From contig NZ_JALKBG010000008.1 in NCBI RefSeq assembly GCF_023016155.1, forward strand, positions 684,501 through 748,500: a stretch of DNA of 64,000 bases, given 5' to 3'. Position 1 is the first letter of the stretch, and the number at the start of each line of letters is the position of its first letter. The notes beneath the pieces are model-generated. The model was not told the origin of the DNA and made no database searches. It saw nothing but the letters and a program-made list of their open reading frames with translations. The stretch is from Aliiroseovarius sp. F20344 (GTDB lineage Bacteria; Pseudomonadota; Alphaproteobacteria; Rhodobacterales; Rhodobacteraceae). A program made the position numbers and the translations under genes. This document shows, one piece after another, positions 15,082 to 22,537 of the stretch.

Positions 15082-16341
15082 ATGACAGTCTGGACCCCAA
15101 ATGATGATGGATTTGCCGATCTGTCCAGTCACGATACGTTCGTAAATGGCGCACCGCACAACACATTCGCACGCTTGCGGCGTGAAGATCCGCTAAGCTG
15201 GACCGATTGGGATGGCGGGGAAGGCTTCTGGAACGTGGTTCGGCATGCGGATATTACCGAACTAAACCGGAACTATGAACTCATGTCCTCGGCCCGTGGT
15301 ATTCGGATGGAGGATCAGACCTACGAGGAATACCTGGCCCGTCGAACCTTTCAGGAAACCGATCCTCCCGAGCATATGAAGACCCGCGTGATGGTGGGTA
15401 AAGCGTTTTCGCGGCCTGTTGTTGCAGAGTTCGAAGATCAGATCCGCGAACTATGCCACCCCATTCTGGATGCCGCACTTGAGGCGGGCAGGTTCGACGC
15501 CACGAAGGTGATTGCGCGCCAGCTTCCCATGATGATGTTGGGGCGGATCATTGGAACGCCGGACGAAGACCTGCCGTGGCTGGTTGAGAAGGGTGACGCG
15601 CTGATCGCAAACACAGACCCGGATTTCACCGACCATGTGCTTGATAAGATGGAGACGGACGAATACCGGATGATGCCCTTCAACTCGCCTGCCGGGGCAG
15701 AGCTGTTCGACTACGCCAAAAAGCTAATCGAAGAAAAGAACCGCAAGGGCGACACGGATGGCGTGTTGCATATGATTATGAAGCCGGATCGTGACGGCAA
15801 CGTCATGCCGGAACAAGAATTCCGCAACTTCTTCTGTCTGCTTGTTGCTGCGGGCAATGACACCACGCGCTATTCGATTGCGGCAGGTATTCAGGCGATG
15901 GCACATCAGCAAGAATTGCTGGGTCAGATGCAGGAAGGCGGCGATATCTGGGCCACTGCGCCGGATGAGATTATCCGCTGGGCGACGCCCGCGCTATACT
16001 TCCGCCGCACCGCCACGCGCGATCACGAGATGCACGGGAAGCTGATCCGCGAAGGCGACAAAGTGCTTTACTGGTGGGCCTCTGCCAACCGCGATGAAGA
16101 GGTGTTCGACGACCCCAACCGCGTTGACCTGTTCCGAAGCCCCAACCGCCATATGTCCTTCGGGCAGGGTGGCCCTCATGTCTGTTTGGGCATGCATCTG
16201 GCTCGGCTTGAGGTGCGGGTTTTGTTCGAAGAACTGGCGAAACGCGTGAAAATGGTGGAACCTGCCGGGGATCACAAGTTCCTGCGCTCGAACTTCGTGG
16301 GTGGGATCAAGGAATTGCCTGTTACGATGCAGGCCAAGTAA
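15082..16341 (+). CDS. Cytochrome P450
   Basis: 419 aa soluble bacterial class I P450. I-helix oxygen-activation motif AAGNDTT, K-helix ExxR in EIIRWATP, and heme-thiolate loop FGQGGPHVCLG with the Cys ligand near the C-terminus. The ATG at 15082 is preferred over GTG at 15076 because GGAGG sits five bases upstream of the ATG. It is followed at 42 bp by a GS-like gene and then a [2Fe-2S] ferredoxin, the presumable electron donor; no ferredoxin reductase is present nearby. The P450-GS-like-ferredoxin combination recalls CYP151 (pipA/morA) of mycobacteria growing on piperidine, pyrrolidine and morpholine. Substrate is unproven. Confidence 0.93.
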   Translation: MTVWTPNDDGFADLSSHDTFVNGAPHNTFARLRREDPLSWTDWDGGEGFWNVVRHADITELNRNYELMSSARGIRMEDQTYEEYLARRTFQETDPPEHMKTRVMVGKAFSRPVVAEFEDQIRELCHPILDAALEAGRFDATKVIARQLPMMMLGRIIGTPDEDLPWLVEKGDALIANTDPDFTDHVLDKMETDEYRMMPFNSPAGAELFDYAKKLIEEKNRKGDTDGVLHMIMKPDRDGNVMPEQEFRNFFCLLVAAGNDTTRYSIAAGIQAMAHQQELLGQMQEGGDIWATAPDEIIRWATPALYFRRTATRDHEMHGKLIREGDKVLYWWASANRDEEVFDDPNRVDLFRSPNRHMSFGQGGPHVCLGMHLARLEVRVLFEELAKRVKMVEPAGDHKFLRSNFVGGIKELPVTMQAK

Positions 16342-16383
16342 CCCCAAAAGGGGACGACCCGGAAAACCGGGCAGGGAGGATTG

Positions 16384-17673
16384 ATGAAAGACCGTTTGCG
16401 GGCCCTTTGGCTCGATCACCTGAGTATTCTGCGCGGCAAGTATCTGCCCGGGTCAAAGATTGGCACCAGCGAGACGCGGTTTTGCCGATCCACCTATGGT
16501 GTGCATTACGACAAGGACCTTCTGGACGCGCCCGGCGCGATGATGAAGGAAGGCCTGCCGGACATGGAGCTGCGCTGGCGGGCGGAAGACATTCGCGAGG
16601 GGTGGGAGGCCTCGACGCAGATTGTCATTGGCGACCTGTATGACCAAGACGGCGTGCCGTTGGAGCTTTGCGGCCGTCAGGCACTGAAACGCGCGGTTGC
16701 GGCATGGGAAGAGCGCGGATTGACCCCGATGGTCGGGATCGAGCTGGAATGCTTCGCACTGATGGCAAATGAAATCGGCCGCCTTGTGCCCTATGACGCG
16801 CCGGGCGGTGTGGTTTACGGCACAGGCCCCTTCACCGATCCGCTGCGCTTCACCGACGACATCTGGGAACGGGCTGAGAAGCTGGGTTTCAATCTGGAAA
16901 TGATGACGGGCGAATATGACAGCCCTCAGTTCGAGTTCACCCTGACCTTTGATGAAGTGTTGAAACATGTGGATGACATTGTGCTCTTCCGCCAGATGGC
17001 CCGCGAAGTGGCGCTCGAACACGGGTTGGTCCTGACCTTTATGCCCAAACCGATTGCCGAGGCTGGTGGGTCAGGCATGCATATCAACTATAGCTTCCGG
17101 GATCGGTCAGGCGGCAACGCGCTGGACAATGGACCCGTGGGCGGGCCGGAGCATATGAACGATCTGGCGCGCGGCTGTATCGCGGGCTTGATGCATCACC
17201 ACAAAGGGCTGGCCGGACTGGTCGCACCGACGACAAATTCGTATCAGCGTTTGCAGCCGGGATCTCTGTCCGGGTACTGGCGCAACTGGGGCGGGGATCA
17301 CCGAAACGTCACCACGCGGATTTCTGGCGAAGGCGGCGCGAAGTCGCGGCTTGAACACCGAATGGCGGACGCGACTGCGAATCCATATACGGCTGTCGCG
17401 GCGGTTCTGCAGGCGTCCCTTCTAGGGCTTGAAAACAACTATCCGCTGGGCCCCATCGAAGGCGGTGACGGCTTTGATCGGACCGAAGCCAAGGAAGGCA
17501 CGGCAGTGAACCTGAAGGCCGCCATGAAGGACCTAGAGGCCGACACTGTGCTGGGCGATCGCGTGGGCCGGATGCTGGTGGATAACCATATTTTCATGAA
17601 ACGCAAAGAGGTCATCAAGACCCGTGATCTTGAGGGTGACGGGCTGCGTGATTTCTATGTGAACTTCGTCTAA
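16384..17673 (+). CDS. Glutamine-synthetase-family ligase (probable gamma-glutamyl-amine synthetase)
   Basis: 429 aa GS-fold ATP-dependent ligase. Visible GS elements are the metal Glu motif GIELECFAL, the GGSGMHIN His loop, the ATP/phosphate region RNVTTRISG and SRLEHRMADATANPY. It is closer in style to amine-specific homologues (gamma-glutamylmethylamide, -isopropylamide or -putrescine synthetases) than to housekeeping GlnA, lacking the usual adenylylation-loop sequence. Start at 16384, four bases after GGAGG. Lying between a P450 and a ferredoxin gene and opposite a GATase-like hydrolase, it is predicted to gamma-glutamylate an amine substrate or product. The specific amine is not deducible. 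Confidence 0.85.
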   Translation: MKDRLRALWLDHLSILRGKYLPGSKIGTSETRFCRSTYGVHYDKDLLDAPGAMMKEGLPDMELRWRAEDIREGWEASTQIVIGDLYDQDGVPLELCGRQALKRAVAAWEERGLTPMVGIELECFALMANEIGRLVPYDAPGGVVYGTGPFTDPLRFTDDIWERAEKLGFNLEMMTGEYDSPQFEFTLTFDEVLKHVDDIVLFRQMAREVALEHGLVLTFMPKPIAEAGGSGMHINYSFRDRSGGNALDNGPVGGPEHMNDLARGCIAGLMHHHKGLAGLVAPTTNSYQRLQPGSLSGYWRNWGGDHRNVTTRISGEGGAKSRLEHRMADATANPYTAVAAVLQASLLGLENNYPLGPIEGGDGFDRTEAKEGTAVNLKAAMKDLEADTVLGDRVGRMLVDNHIFMKRKEVIKTRDLEGDGLRDFYVNFV

Positions 17674-17699
17674 GCGACTTAAAAACAAGGAGATACGAG

Positions 17700-18011
17700 A
17701 TGAAAGTAACCTGGGTCTTGCCTGGGGGCGAGGAGGTTGTGGCTGATGTCCAGACGGGCGTGAACCTGATGGAAGCCGCTCAAGCGAACAATGTCGCCGG
17801 CATTCAGGGTGAATGCGGGGGCTCGCTGTCCTGCGCGACCTGTCATGTCCATGTGGATGGCGACTGGCTGTCGAAAACCGGCGCGAAGGGCGACTTTGAA
17901 GAGGCGATGCTCGATATGGCGGATGGTGAAGTCACCGATGCCTCGCGTCTGTCGTGCCAGATCGAGGCGTCAGACAATTTGGACGGGATCCGCCTGATCG
18001 TGCCGGTCTGA
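17700..18011 (+). CDS. [2Fe-2S] ferredoxin (adrenodoxin type)
   Basis: 103 aa. Cluster ligands are in ECGGSLSCATC (C-x5-C-x2-C), with the fourth Cys in RLSCQIE. The fold and C-terminal RLIVPV are typical of P450- or dioxygenase-linked ferredoxins. It lies 26 bp after the GS-like gene with a GGAG ribosome site and is most likely the electron donor to the P450 at 15082. A reductase must be supplied from elsewhere in the genome. Confidence 0.93.
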   Translation: MKVTWVLPGGEEVVADVQTGVNLMEAAQANNVAGIQGECGGSLSCATCHVHVDGDWLSKTGAKGDFEEAMLDMADGEVTDASRLSCQIEASDNLDGIRLIVPV

Positions 18012-18063
18012 AAGCGGACTACCTTCCTTTGTGATAAGATGATCTCAAAGGGAGGATGATCTT

Positions 18064-18432
18064 ATGCAATTGGGCGCGTTTTCTGTCAGTCTCGGGGTTA
18101 AGGATCTTGGCAAATCCAAGGCATTTTACGAGGCGCTGGGCTTCACCGCATATGCGGGAACCGAAGAGCATAATTACCTGATCATGAAAAACGGCGAGAC
18201 GCTGGTTGGGCTGTTTCAGGGGATGTTTGAAGGGGCGATGCTGACCTTCAATCCCGGCTGGGATCAGAACGCTTCGAATGTCGATCCGTTTGACGATGTG
18301 CGCGCGATCAAGGCGCAGCTTGCCGCCGCAGGGGTTGCGATCACACAAGAACAAGGTGGCGAAGATGGCCCTGCCAGCTTTGTCGTGGTGGATCCCGACG
18401 GGTTCCCGGTTTTGATCGATCAACACAGATGA
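18064..18432 (+). CDS. VOC-family (glyoxalase/dioxygenase fold) protein
   Basis: 122 aa single VOC module: SVSLGVKDLGKSKAFYEALGF at the start and FVVVDPDGFPVLIDQ at the end. Such proteins include glyoxalases, dioxygenases and resistance proteins; several retain only metal or ligand binding. It is last in the P450 operon by position (52-bp gap, GGGAGG upstream of the ATG) and is followed by a bidirectional terminator. No function can be given from sequence. Confidence 0.8.
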   Translation: MQLGAFSVSLGVKDLGKSKAFYEALGFTAYAGTEEHNYLIMKNGETLVGLFQGMFEGAMLTFNPGWDQNASNVDPFDDVRAIKAQLAAAGVAITQEQGGEDGPASFVVVDPDGFPVLIDQHR

Positions 18433-18433
18433 A

Positions 18434-18460
18434 AAAGGCCGCCCAATTCAGGCGACCTTT
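18434..18460. terminator. Bidirectional terminator between VOC gene and aminotransferase
   Basis: Ten-position inverted repeat AAAGGCCGCC / GGCGACCTTT (one mismatch) with a 7-nt loop, flanked by A/T runs and placed between two convergent genes. Confidence 0.75.
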
Positions 18461-18479
18461 GTGCTTGGTGGCTGTGCAA

Positions 18480-19832
18480 TCAGATCGCGGCAAAACCTGC
18501 CTTGAGCGCGGACAGGATGGTTTGCACATCCTCTGATGTGAGTACCAAAGGCGGAGACATGATCACGTTCGGGCCAGAGACGCGTACCATTGCGCCGTTT
18601 TGATAAGCGACCTCTTGCAGGGTGCCGATGCTGGCTTTGTCTATGGATGCTTTTGTGTCTTTGTCCGACACCAGCTCCAACGCGCACATCAAGCCGTGTC
18701 CGCCGCGCACGTCGCCGATGACGTCATACGCCGCGCCCAGTTCTTGCAACCCGGCGAACAATTCCGCCCCGCGGGCGGCGGCGTTTTCGTTCACCTTCAG
18801 ACGCAGAGTTTCTTCCATACATGCAATCGCCGCAGCTGCCCCAACCGGGTGGCCTGAGTAGGTGTATCCGTGCCCGATGGCGGCCTTGCCGGTCTCGTCT
18901 TTCTCAAAGGTTTCAACCACATGGTCGGCAATCATCACGGCGCCAAAAGGGAAGTATCCATTGGTGATCGCCTTGGCGGTGCACATGAAATCAGGCTGAA
19001 CGCCCCAGTAACGGCTCCCCGTCCAACCACCCGTGCGGCCGAAAGCGGTGATGACCTCATCTGCGATCAGAAGGATACCGTGACGCGAACAGATTTCGCG
19101 CACGCCGGGCATGAAGCTTTCATGGGGCGAGATTACGCCGCCTGCGCCCAGAATGGGTTCCATGATCATCGCGGCGATGGTGTCTGCGCCTTGGAAGGAA
19201 ATCTCGTCTTCCATCGCTTGCAGGCAAAGCTGGGCGAGGCGCTCGGGATCGGTTTCATTGAACGGATTGCGATAGGTGTAGGGCGCGGGGATATGATAGC
19301 AGCCGGGCAGAAGGGGCTCATACTGCGTGCGGAAATTGGCATTCCCGTTCACCGAGGCCCCGCCCATATGGGTGCCGTGATACCCCTTCTTCAAGCTCAG
19401 GAACTTGGTGCGGCCCGGTGCGCCTTTCACCTTGTGATACTGGCGTGCCAGACGCAGCGCGGTTTCCACACTGTCCGATCCACCCGAAGTATAAAACGCC
19501 CGTGTCAGCCCGTCCGGTGCAAAGAAATCCCGCAGGATCTCCGACAGCTCGATCACCTTGTCATTGGTGGTGCCGCGGAAAGTTGAATAGTAGGGCAGGG
19601 TGTCCAGCTGCGCAGAAATCGCGTCCTTAATGGGTTGGCATGAAAAGCCAAGGTTCACGTTCCACAGTCCACCCACAGCATCGACAACTTCGTGGCCATC
19701 CACATCTGTGATTTTCACACCAGAAGCTCCTGTGACAATGGTTGGCGGGTTCTTCAGGCAATCGGCGGGATGCGCCATAGGGTGCCAGAGCGAACGGGCG
19801 TTCTTTTCTTTCAGAAAGTTGGAATCTTTCAT
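18480..19832 (-). CDS. Class III (omega-) aminotransferase
   Basis: 450 aa PLP enzyme. Asp in LLIADEVITAFGRTG; PLP Lys in CTAKAITNGYFPFGA. It belongs to the omega-amino acid/pyruvate group, acting on terminal amines or omega-amino acids such as beta-alanine, GABA or diamines. The start ATG overlaps the stop of the upstream iclR gene (ATGA), so regulator and enzyme are co-translated. Together with the ALDH at 24043 and the amine genes at 14281-18432 it could deaminate an omega-amino acid intermediate (inference). Confidence 0.88.
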   Translation of the reverse strand: MKDSNFLKEKNARSLWHPMAHPADCLKNPPTIVTGASGVKITDVDGHEVVDAVGGLWNVNLGFSCQPIKDAISAQLDTLPYYSTFRGTTNDKVIELSEILRDFFAPDGLTRAFYTSGGSDSVETALRLARQYHKVKGAPGRTKFLSLKKGYHGTHMGGASVNGNANFRTQYEPLLPGCYHIPAPYTYRNPFNETDPERLAQLCLQAMEDEISFQGADTIAAMIMEPILGAGGVISPHESFMPGVREICSRHGILLIADEVITAFGRTGGWTGSRYWGVQPDFMCTAKAITNGYFPFGAVMIADHVVETFEKDETGKAAIGHGYTYSGHPVGAAAAIACMEETLRLKVNENAAARGAELFAGLQELGAAYDVIGDVRGGHGLMCALELVSDKDTKASIDKASIGTLQEVAYQNGAMVRVSGPNVIMSPPLVLTSEDVQTILSALKAGFAAI

Positions 19833-20635
19833 GTCAGCTCGCTTTCTGCAGGAGGTTCTGCGGGGGAAAATGTTGGAAAAGTGTCAGGAGGGAAACCGCC
19901 CAGAACACGCGTTGTCCGGCGGGCAGCAAGGGCAAGTTCGGTTTGGATCGTGGCGCGCAATTCGTCCGTTATGCGCGAGACCGGGGCCGCCACCGCCATC
20001 GCGCCGATGCATTGCGACCCGGCGTCGAAAATGGGCACAGCGTGGGAATAGACATCCCGTTCATAGCCGCCGATCGACCATGCCATCCCACGTTTGCGAA
20101 TTTTTGGTAGCAAAGCTTGAATGGCTGCAGGATCGGTGACGGTTTCCGGAGTGCGCGCGACTAGCGGTTTGCTTAGAATGGCGTCGACAAAGGGGGCAGG
20201 GGAAAAGGCTAGGACCGCCAGGCCCGAGCCGGTTGAATGAAGCTCTAGAACCTCGGCGTCTTCCATCATCACCATCGTCCCGTGCTTGTGTGCATAGCTA
20301 TAGGTGAGGTTGGACAGGACCTCTCCGTTCAAGAGCGACATATGAGAGGTTTCGCCGGTCAACCCGCTGAGTTTTGTCAGCTCGGCCAGCGCCAGTTCGC
20401 GCATCGGAACCGCTTTTTCGCGTAGGGCTGCGAGTCGCAGAAAGGCGGGGCCAAGACGGTATTCTCGGCCCGCGCCGACCTGCTCAACGAATCCATGATC
20501 GGCCAGTTCGCCCATAAGGCGATGCACAGTGGCCTTATTGATCCCAGACAGGCGGGCCATGTCGCTTAGCCCAATCTGAGGTTGCGATCGCGTGAAGTAG
20601 TTCAATAAGGACAACGCCTTAGAGGCCGTACCCAT
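19829..20635 (-). CDS. IclR-family transcriptional regulator
   Basis: 268 aa: N-terminal winged helix (SDMARLSGINKATVHRLMGELADHGFV) and a C-terminal IclR effector domain (residues ~75-250). It is divergent from tctCBA-ALDH and leads the aminotransferase operon, so it is placed to control both. The 173-bp intergenic region has two perfect palindromes. IclR proteins typically bind small organic acids; the ligand here is unknown. Confidence 0.9.
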   Translation of the reverse strand: MGTASKALSLLNYFTRSQPQIGLSDMARLSGINKATVHRLMGELADHGFVEQVGAGREYRLGPAFLRLAALREKAVPMRELALAELTKLSGLTGETSHMSLLNGEVLSNLTYSYAHKHGTMVMMEDAEVLELHSTGSGLAVLAFSPAPFVDAILSKPLVARTPETVTDPAAIQALLPKIRKRGMAWSIGGYERDVYSHAVPIFDAGSQCIGAMAVAAPVSRITDELRATIQTELALAARRTTRVLGGFPPDTFPTFSPAEPPAESELT

Positions 20636-20710
20636 GGTTTATTCGGTTCCATTATCTCAATCAACGCGACGCACGCGGATTGGTTTTTCGTTCACTTGTT
20701 CAATGTTTTG

Positions 20711-20759
20711 TTGACAGGAATCACTCCGGTCTGTCAATCTATTTTAAAACCAATGGTTT
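20711..20759. promoter_or_regulatory. Two palindromes in the iclR/tctC divergent promoter (operator candidates)
   Basis: TTGACAG (20711-20717) and CTGTCAA (20731-20737) form a perfect 7-bp inverted repeat with a 13-bp spacer; the left arm doubles as a -35-like TTGACA for the rightward transcript. A second perfect palindrome, AAACCA-A-TGGTTT, lies at 20747-20759 and overlaps a further TGGTT...AACCA repeat. Placement between an IclR gene and its presumed target operon makes operator function likely. Confidence 0.5.
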
Positions 20760-20808
20760 GAATAATGAACCAACAAGCAAGATTATCTGACGAAACAGGG
20801 AGACCGTC

Positions 20809-21750
20809 ATGAACACCAAATCCATTCTGGCTGGCGCGCTGGCCGTAACCGCATCCATGATGGCTGCACCTGCCATGGCTGAATATCCGGAAAAGCCGGT
20901 CAGCTTCATTGTGCCGTGGCCTCCGGGTGATCTTGAAGACGTTCTGACGCGTATGATCGCTGAGGATTTTCAGGCAGAGTACGGCGTGTCGGCGGCTGTC
21001 GTGAACAAGCCCGGTGGCGGCGGTGGCCCATTCCCCGGCGCAATTGACGTCGCAACGGCCCCGGCAGATGGCTACACCATCGGCAGCTTCGTGCCCGCCG
21101 TGCCCGTCATCGGCCACGAGATTGGAATTGACGAACTGGCGCCTGCCAAGTTCGACCCGATTGGCATATTCTTGACCTATCCGTTCGTGATCGCCACAAA
21201 GGGCGACGCGCCCTACAGCTCGATGGAAGAGCTGGCCGCTTATGCGAAAGAAAACGACGTAGCGCTGGGTCACTTCGGGGACGTCCTGACACCAACACAG
21301 GTGACCAAAGCCTATTCGAAGAACGCTGGCTTTGAGTGGGGGTCGGACGCAGCCTTTGACGCGTTGGACTGTAACACGCTGGCCTCGGGCGACGCGGATG
21401 TGATCAACACCACGCTGCAACTGATCCTGCCTTGCCTTGACGACGTGAAGGTGCTGATGGCTGTCACCGACGAACGCATCAGCCTTGTGCCCGACACGCC
21501 GACCATCGGCGAGCTGGATGAAAGCCTGAACATCGCGCTTTGGAACGGTCTGTTCGTGACCAAGGATACACCGGCTGATGTGCGCGAGAAGATCGCCGCC
21601 GTCGCGTCCAAAACCGTGATGAGCGAACGTGCGCAGGCGGTTGCCAAGGAAACCGGCGCGCTGGTTTACTGGATGGATGCTGAAGCTTCGGCAGCACGCA
21701 TCGCCACGGATCAGGAAACTGGTGCGGCGATCGGCAAGATCCTCGAATAA
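20809..21750 (+). CDS. TctC-type periplasmic solute-binding protein
   Basis: 313 aa. Signal peptide residues 1-24 (ASMMAAPAMA cleaved before EYPEKP), then the Bug/TctC fold (VSFIVPWPPGD, VVNKPGGGG). It binds a carboxylate or related solute for the tripartite tricarboxylate transporter. First gene of a tctC-tctB-tctA-ALDH-Tm-1 operon under apparent IclR control. Substrate of Bug proteins cannot be predicted reliably. Confidence 0.9.
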   Translation: MNTKSILAGALAVTASMMAAPAMAEYPEKPVSFIVPWPPGDLEDVLTRMIAEDFQAEYGVSAAVVNKPGGGGGPFPGAIDVATAPADGYTIGSFVPAVPVIGHEIGIDELAPAKFDPIGIFLTYPFVIATKGDAPYSSMEELAAYAKENDVALGHFGDVLTPTQVTKAYSKNAGFEWGSDAAFDALDCNTLASGDADVINTTLQLILPCLDDVKVLMAVTDERISLVPDTPTIGELDESLNIALWNGLFVTKDTPADVREKIAAVASKTVMSERAQAVAKETGALVYWMDAEASAARIATDQETGAAIGKILE

Positions 21751-21840
21751 CGACTGGACGAATAATACGCTCGGGGCTGGCTTTGGCTGGCCCCGCGTTA
21801 CGCACAGACCGACCTTCTGGCGCAAGGAATGCCCTCTGAA

Positions 21841-22530
21841 ATGAGCGATGAGATTATTGAACATCCTGATCGGCCCCAGCGGGGTCAGGTGTTGTTCGCG
21901 GCCCTGTTTCTGATTTGTGCGACGCTTCTGTTGGCGGCCATAGGGGATCAGACCAAGTGGCTGAAGGGAAAAGACTTTTTTGCGCAACCCCGGTTTTGGC
22001 CGGGAATTGGCGTGGGCGGCATGGTGCTGTTCACGGCGCTGCATTTCTGGCACCTGCCACGCAAACAACGCCGCCTTCCTAGGTGGATGCGTGAGGCAGA
22101 TTGGTTCCAATGGGCGGAAAGTCTGTTCTGGGCATTTCTTGCGGCAGGTCTGGCACTGTGGCTTGGCCCAATTGCAGCGGCGCCGATGGTGTTTCTGGTC
22201 GCCGTGATCCGCGTTACATGGCTTTATCAACACTGGACGGACCGACGTGAGGCGAAGGTTTGGGCCTCGGTCTTTGAATGGGCCGGATGGTTCTTGGCCT
22301 ATGTGCTGTTGGTGCCGATCATTGGCTACCTGCCCGTAACAATGGTGTTTGCCCCGATACTGACATGGCGGGTTGGGTATCGCTCGCGTCTGATGCTCTG
22401 GACGTCGGTCGTTTTTGCCGTTGTGGTCGTGCTGATTTTCAAAAGCTTCCTGCAAGTGAAAATCCCTGGGGCTGCGCTTTATGAATACCTGCCGGGCGCG
22501 CTGCGTTCGTTCTTTATCCTGAATTTCTGA
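21841..22530 (+). CDS. TctB-like small membrane subunit
   Basis: About 229 aa with four to five hydrophobic segments; corresponds to the small TctB membrane protein of the tripartite transporter, though longer than the usual ~150-170 aa. ATG codons at 21829 and 21841 are in frame; the AAGGA directly abuts 21829 and lies ~12 bases before 21841, so 21841 (MSDEIIEHP) is chosen with reservation. Sequence conservation in this family is low; identity is supported by its place between tctC and tctA. Confidence 0.75.
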   Translation: MSDEIIEHPDRPQRGQVLFAALFLICATLLLAAIGDQTKWLKGKDFFAQPRFWPGIGVGGMVLFTALHFWHLPRKQRRLPRWMREADWFQWAESLFWAFLAAGLALWLGPIAAAPMVFLVAVIRVTWLYQHWTDRREAKVWASVFEWAGWFLAYVLLVPIIGYLPVTMVFAPILTWRVGYRSRLMLWTSVVFAVVVVLIFKSFLQVKIPGAALYEYLPGALRSFFILNF

Positions 22531-22537
22531 GGGCCTC

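Noticed and set aside
16384-17673. Assignment as gamma-glutamylmethylamide synthetase (gmaS) of the methylamine pathway
   Set aside because: The N-methylglutamate genes mgsABC/mgdABCD that accompany gmaS are absent, and P450 plus ferredoxin neighbours point to another amine. Only the broader family is claimed.
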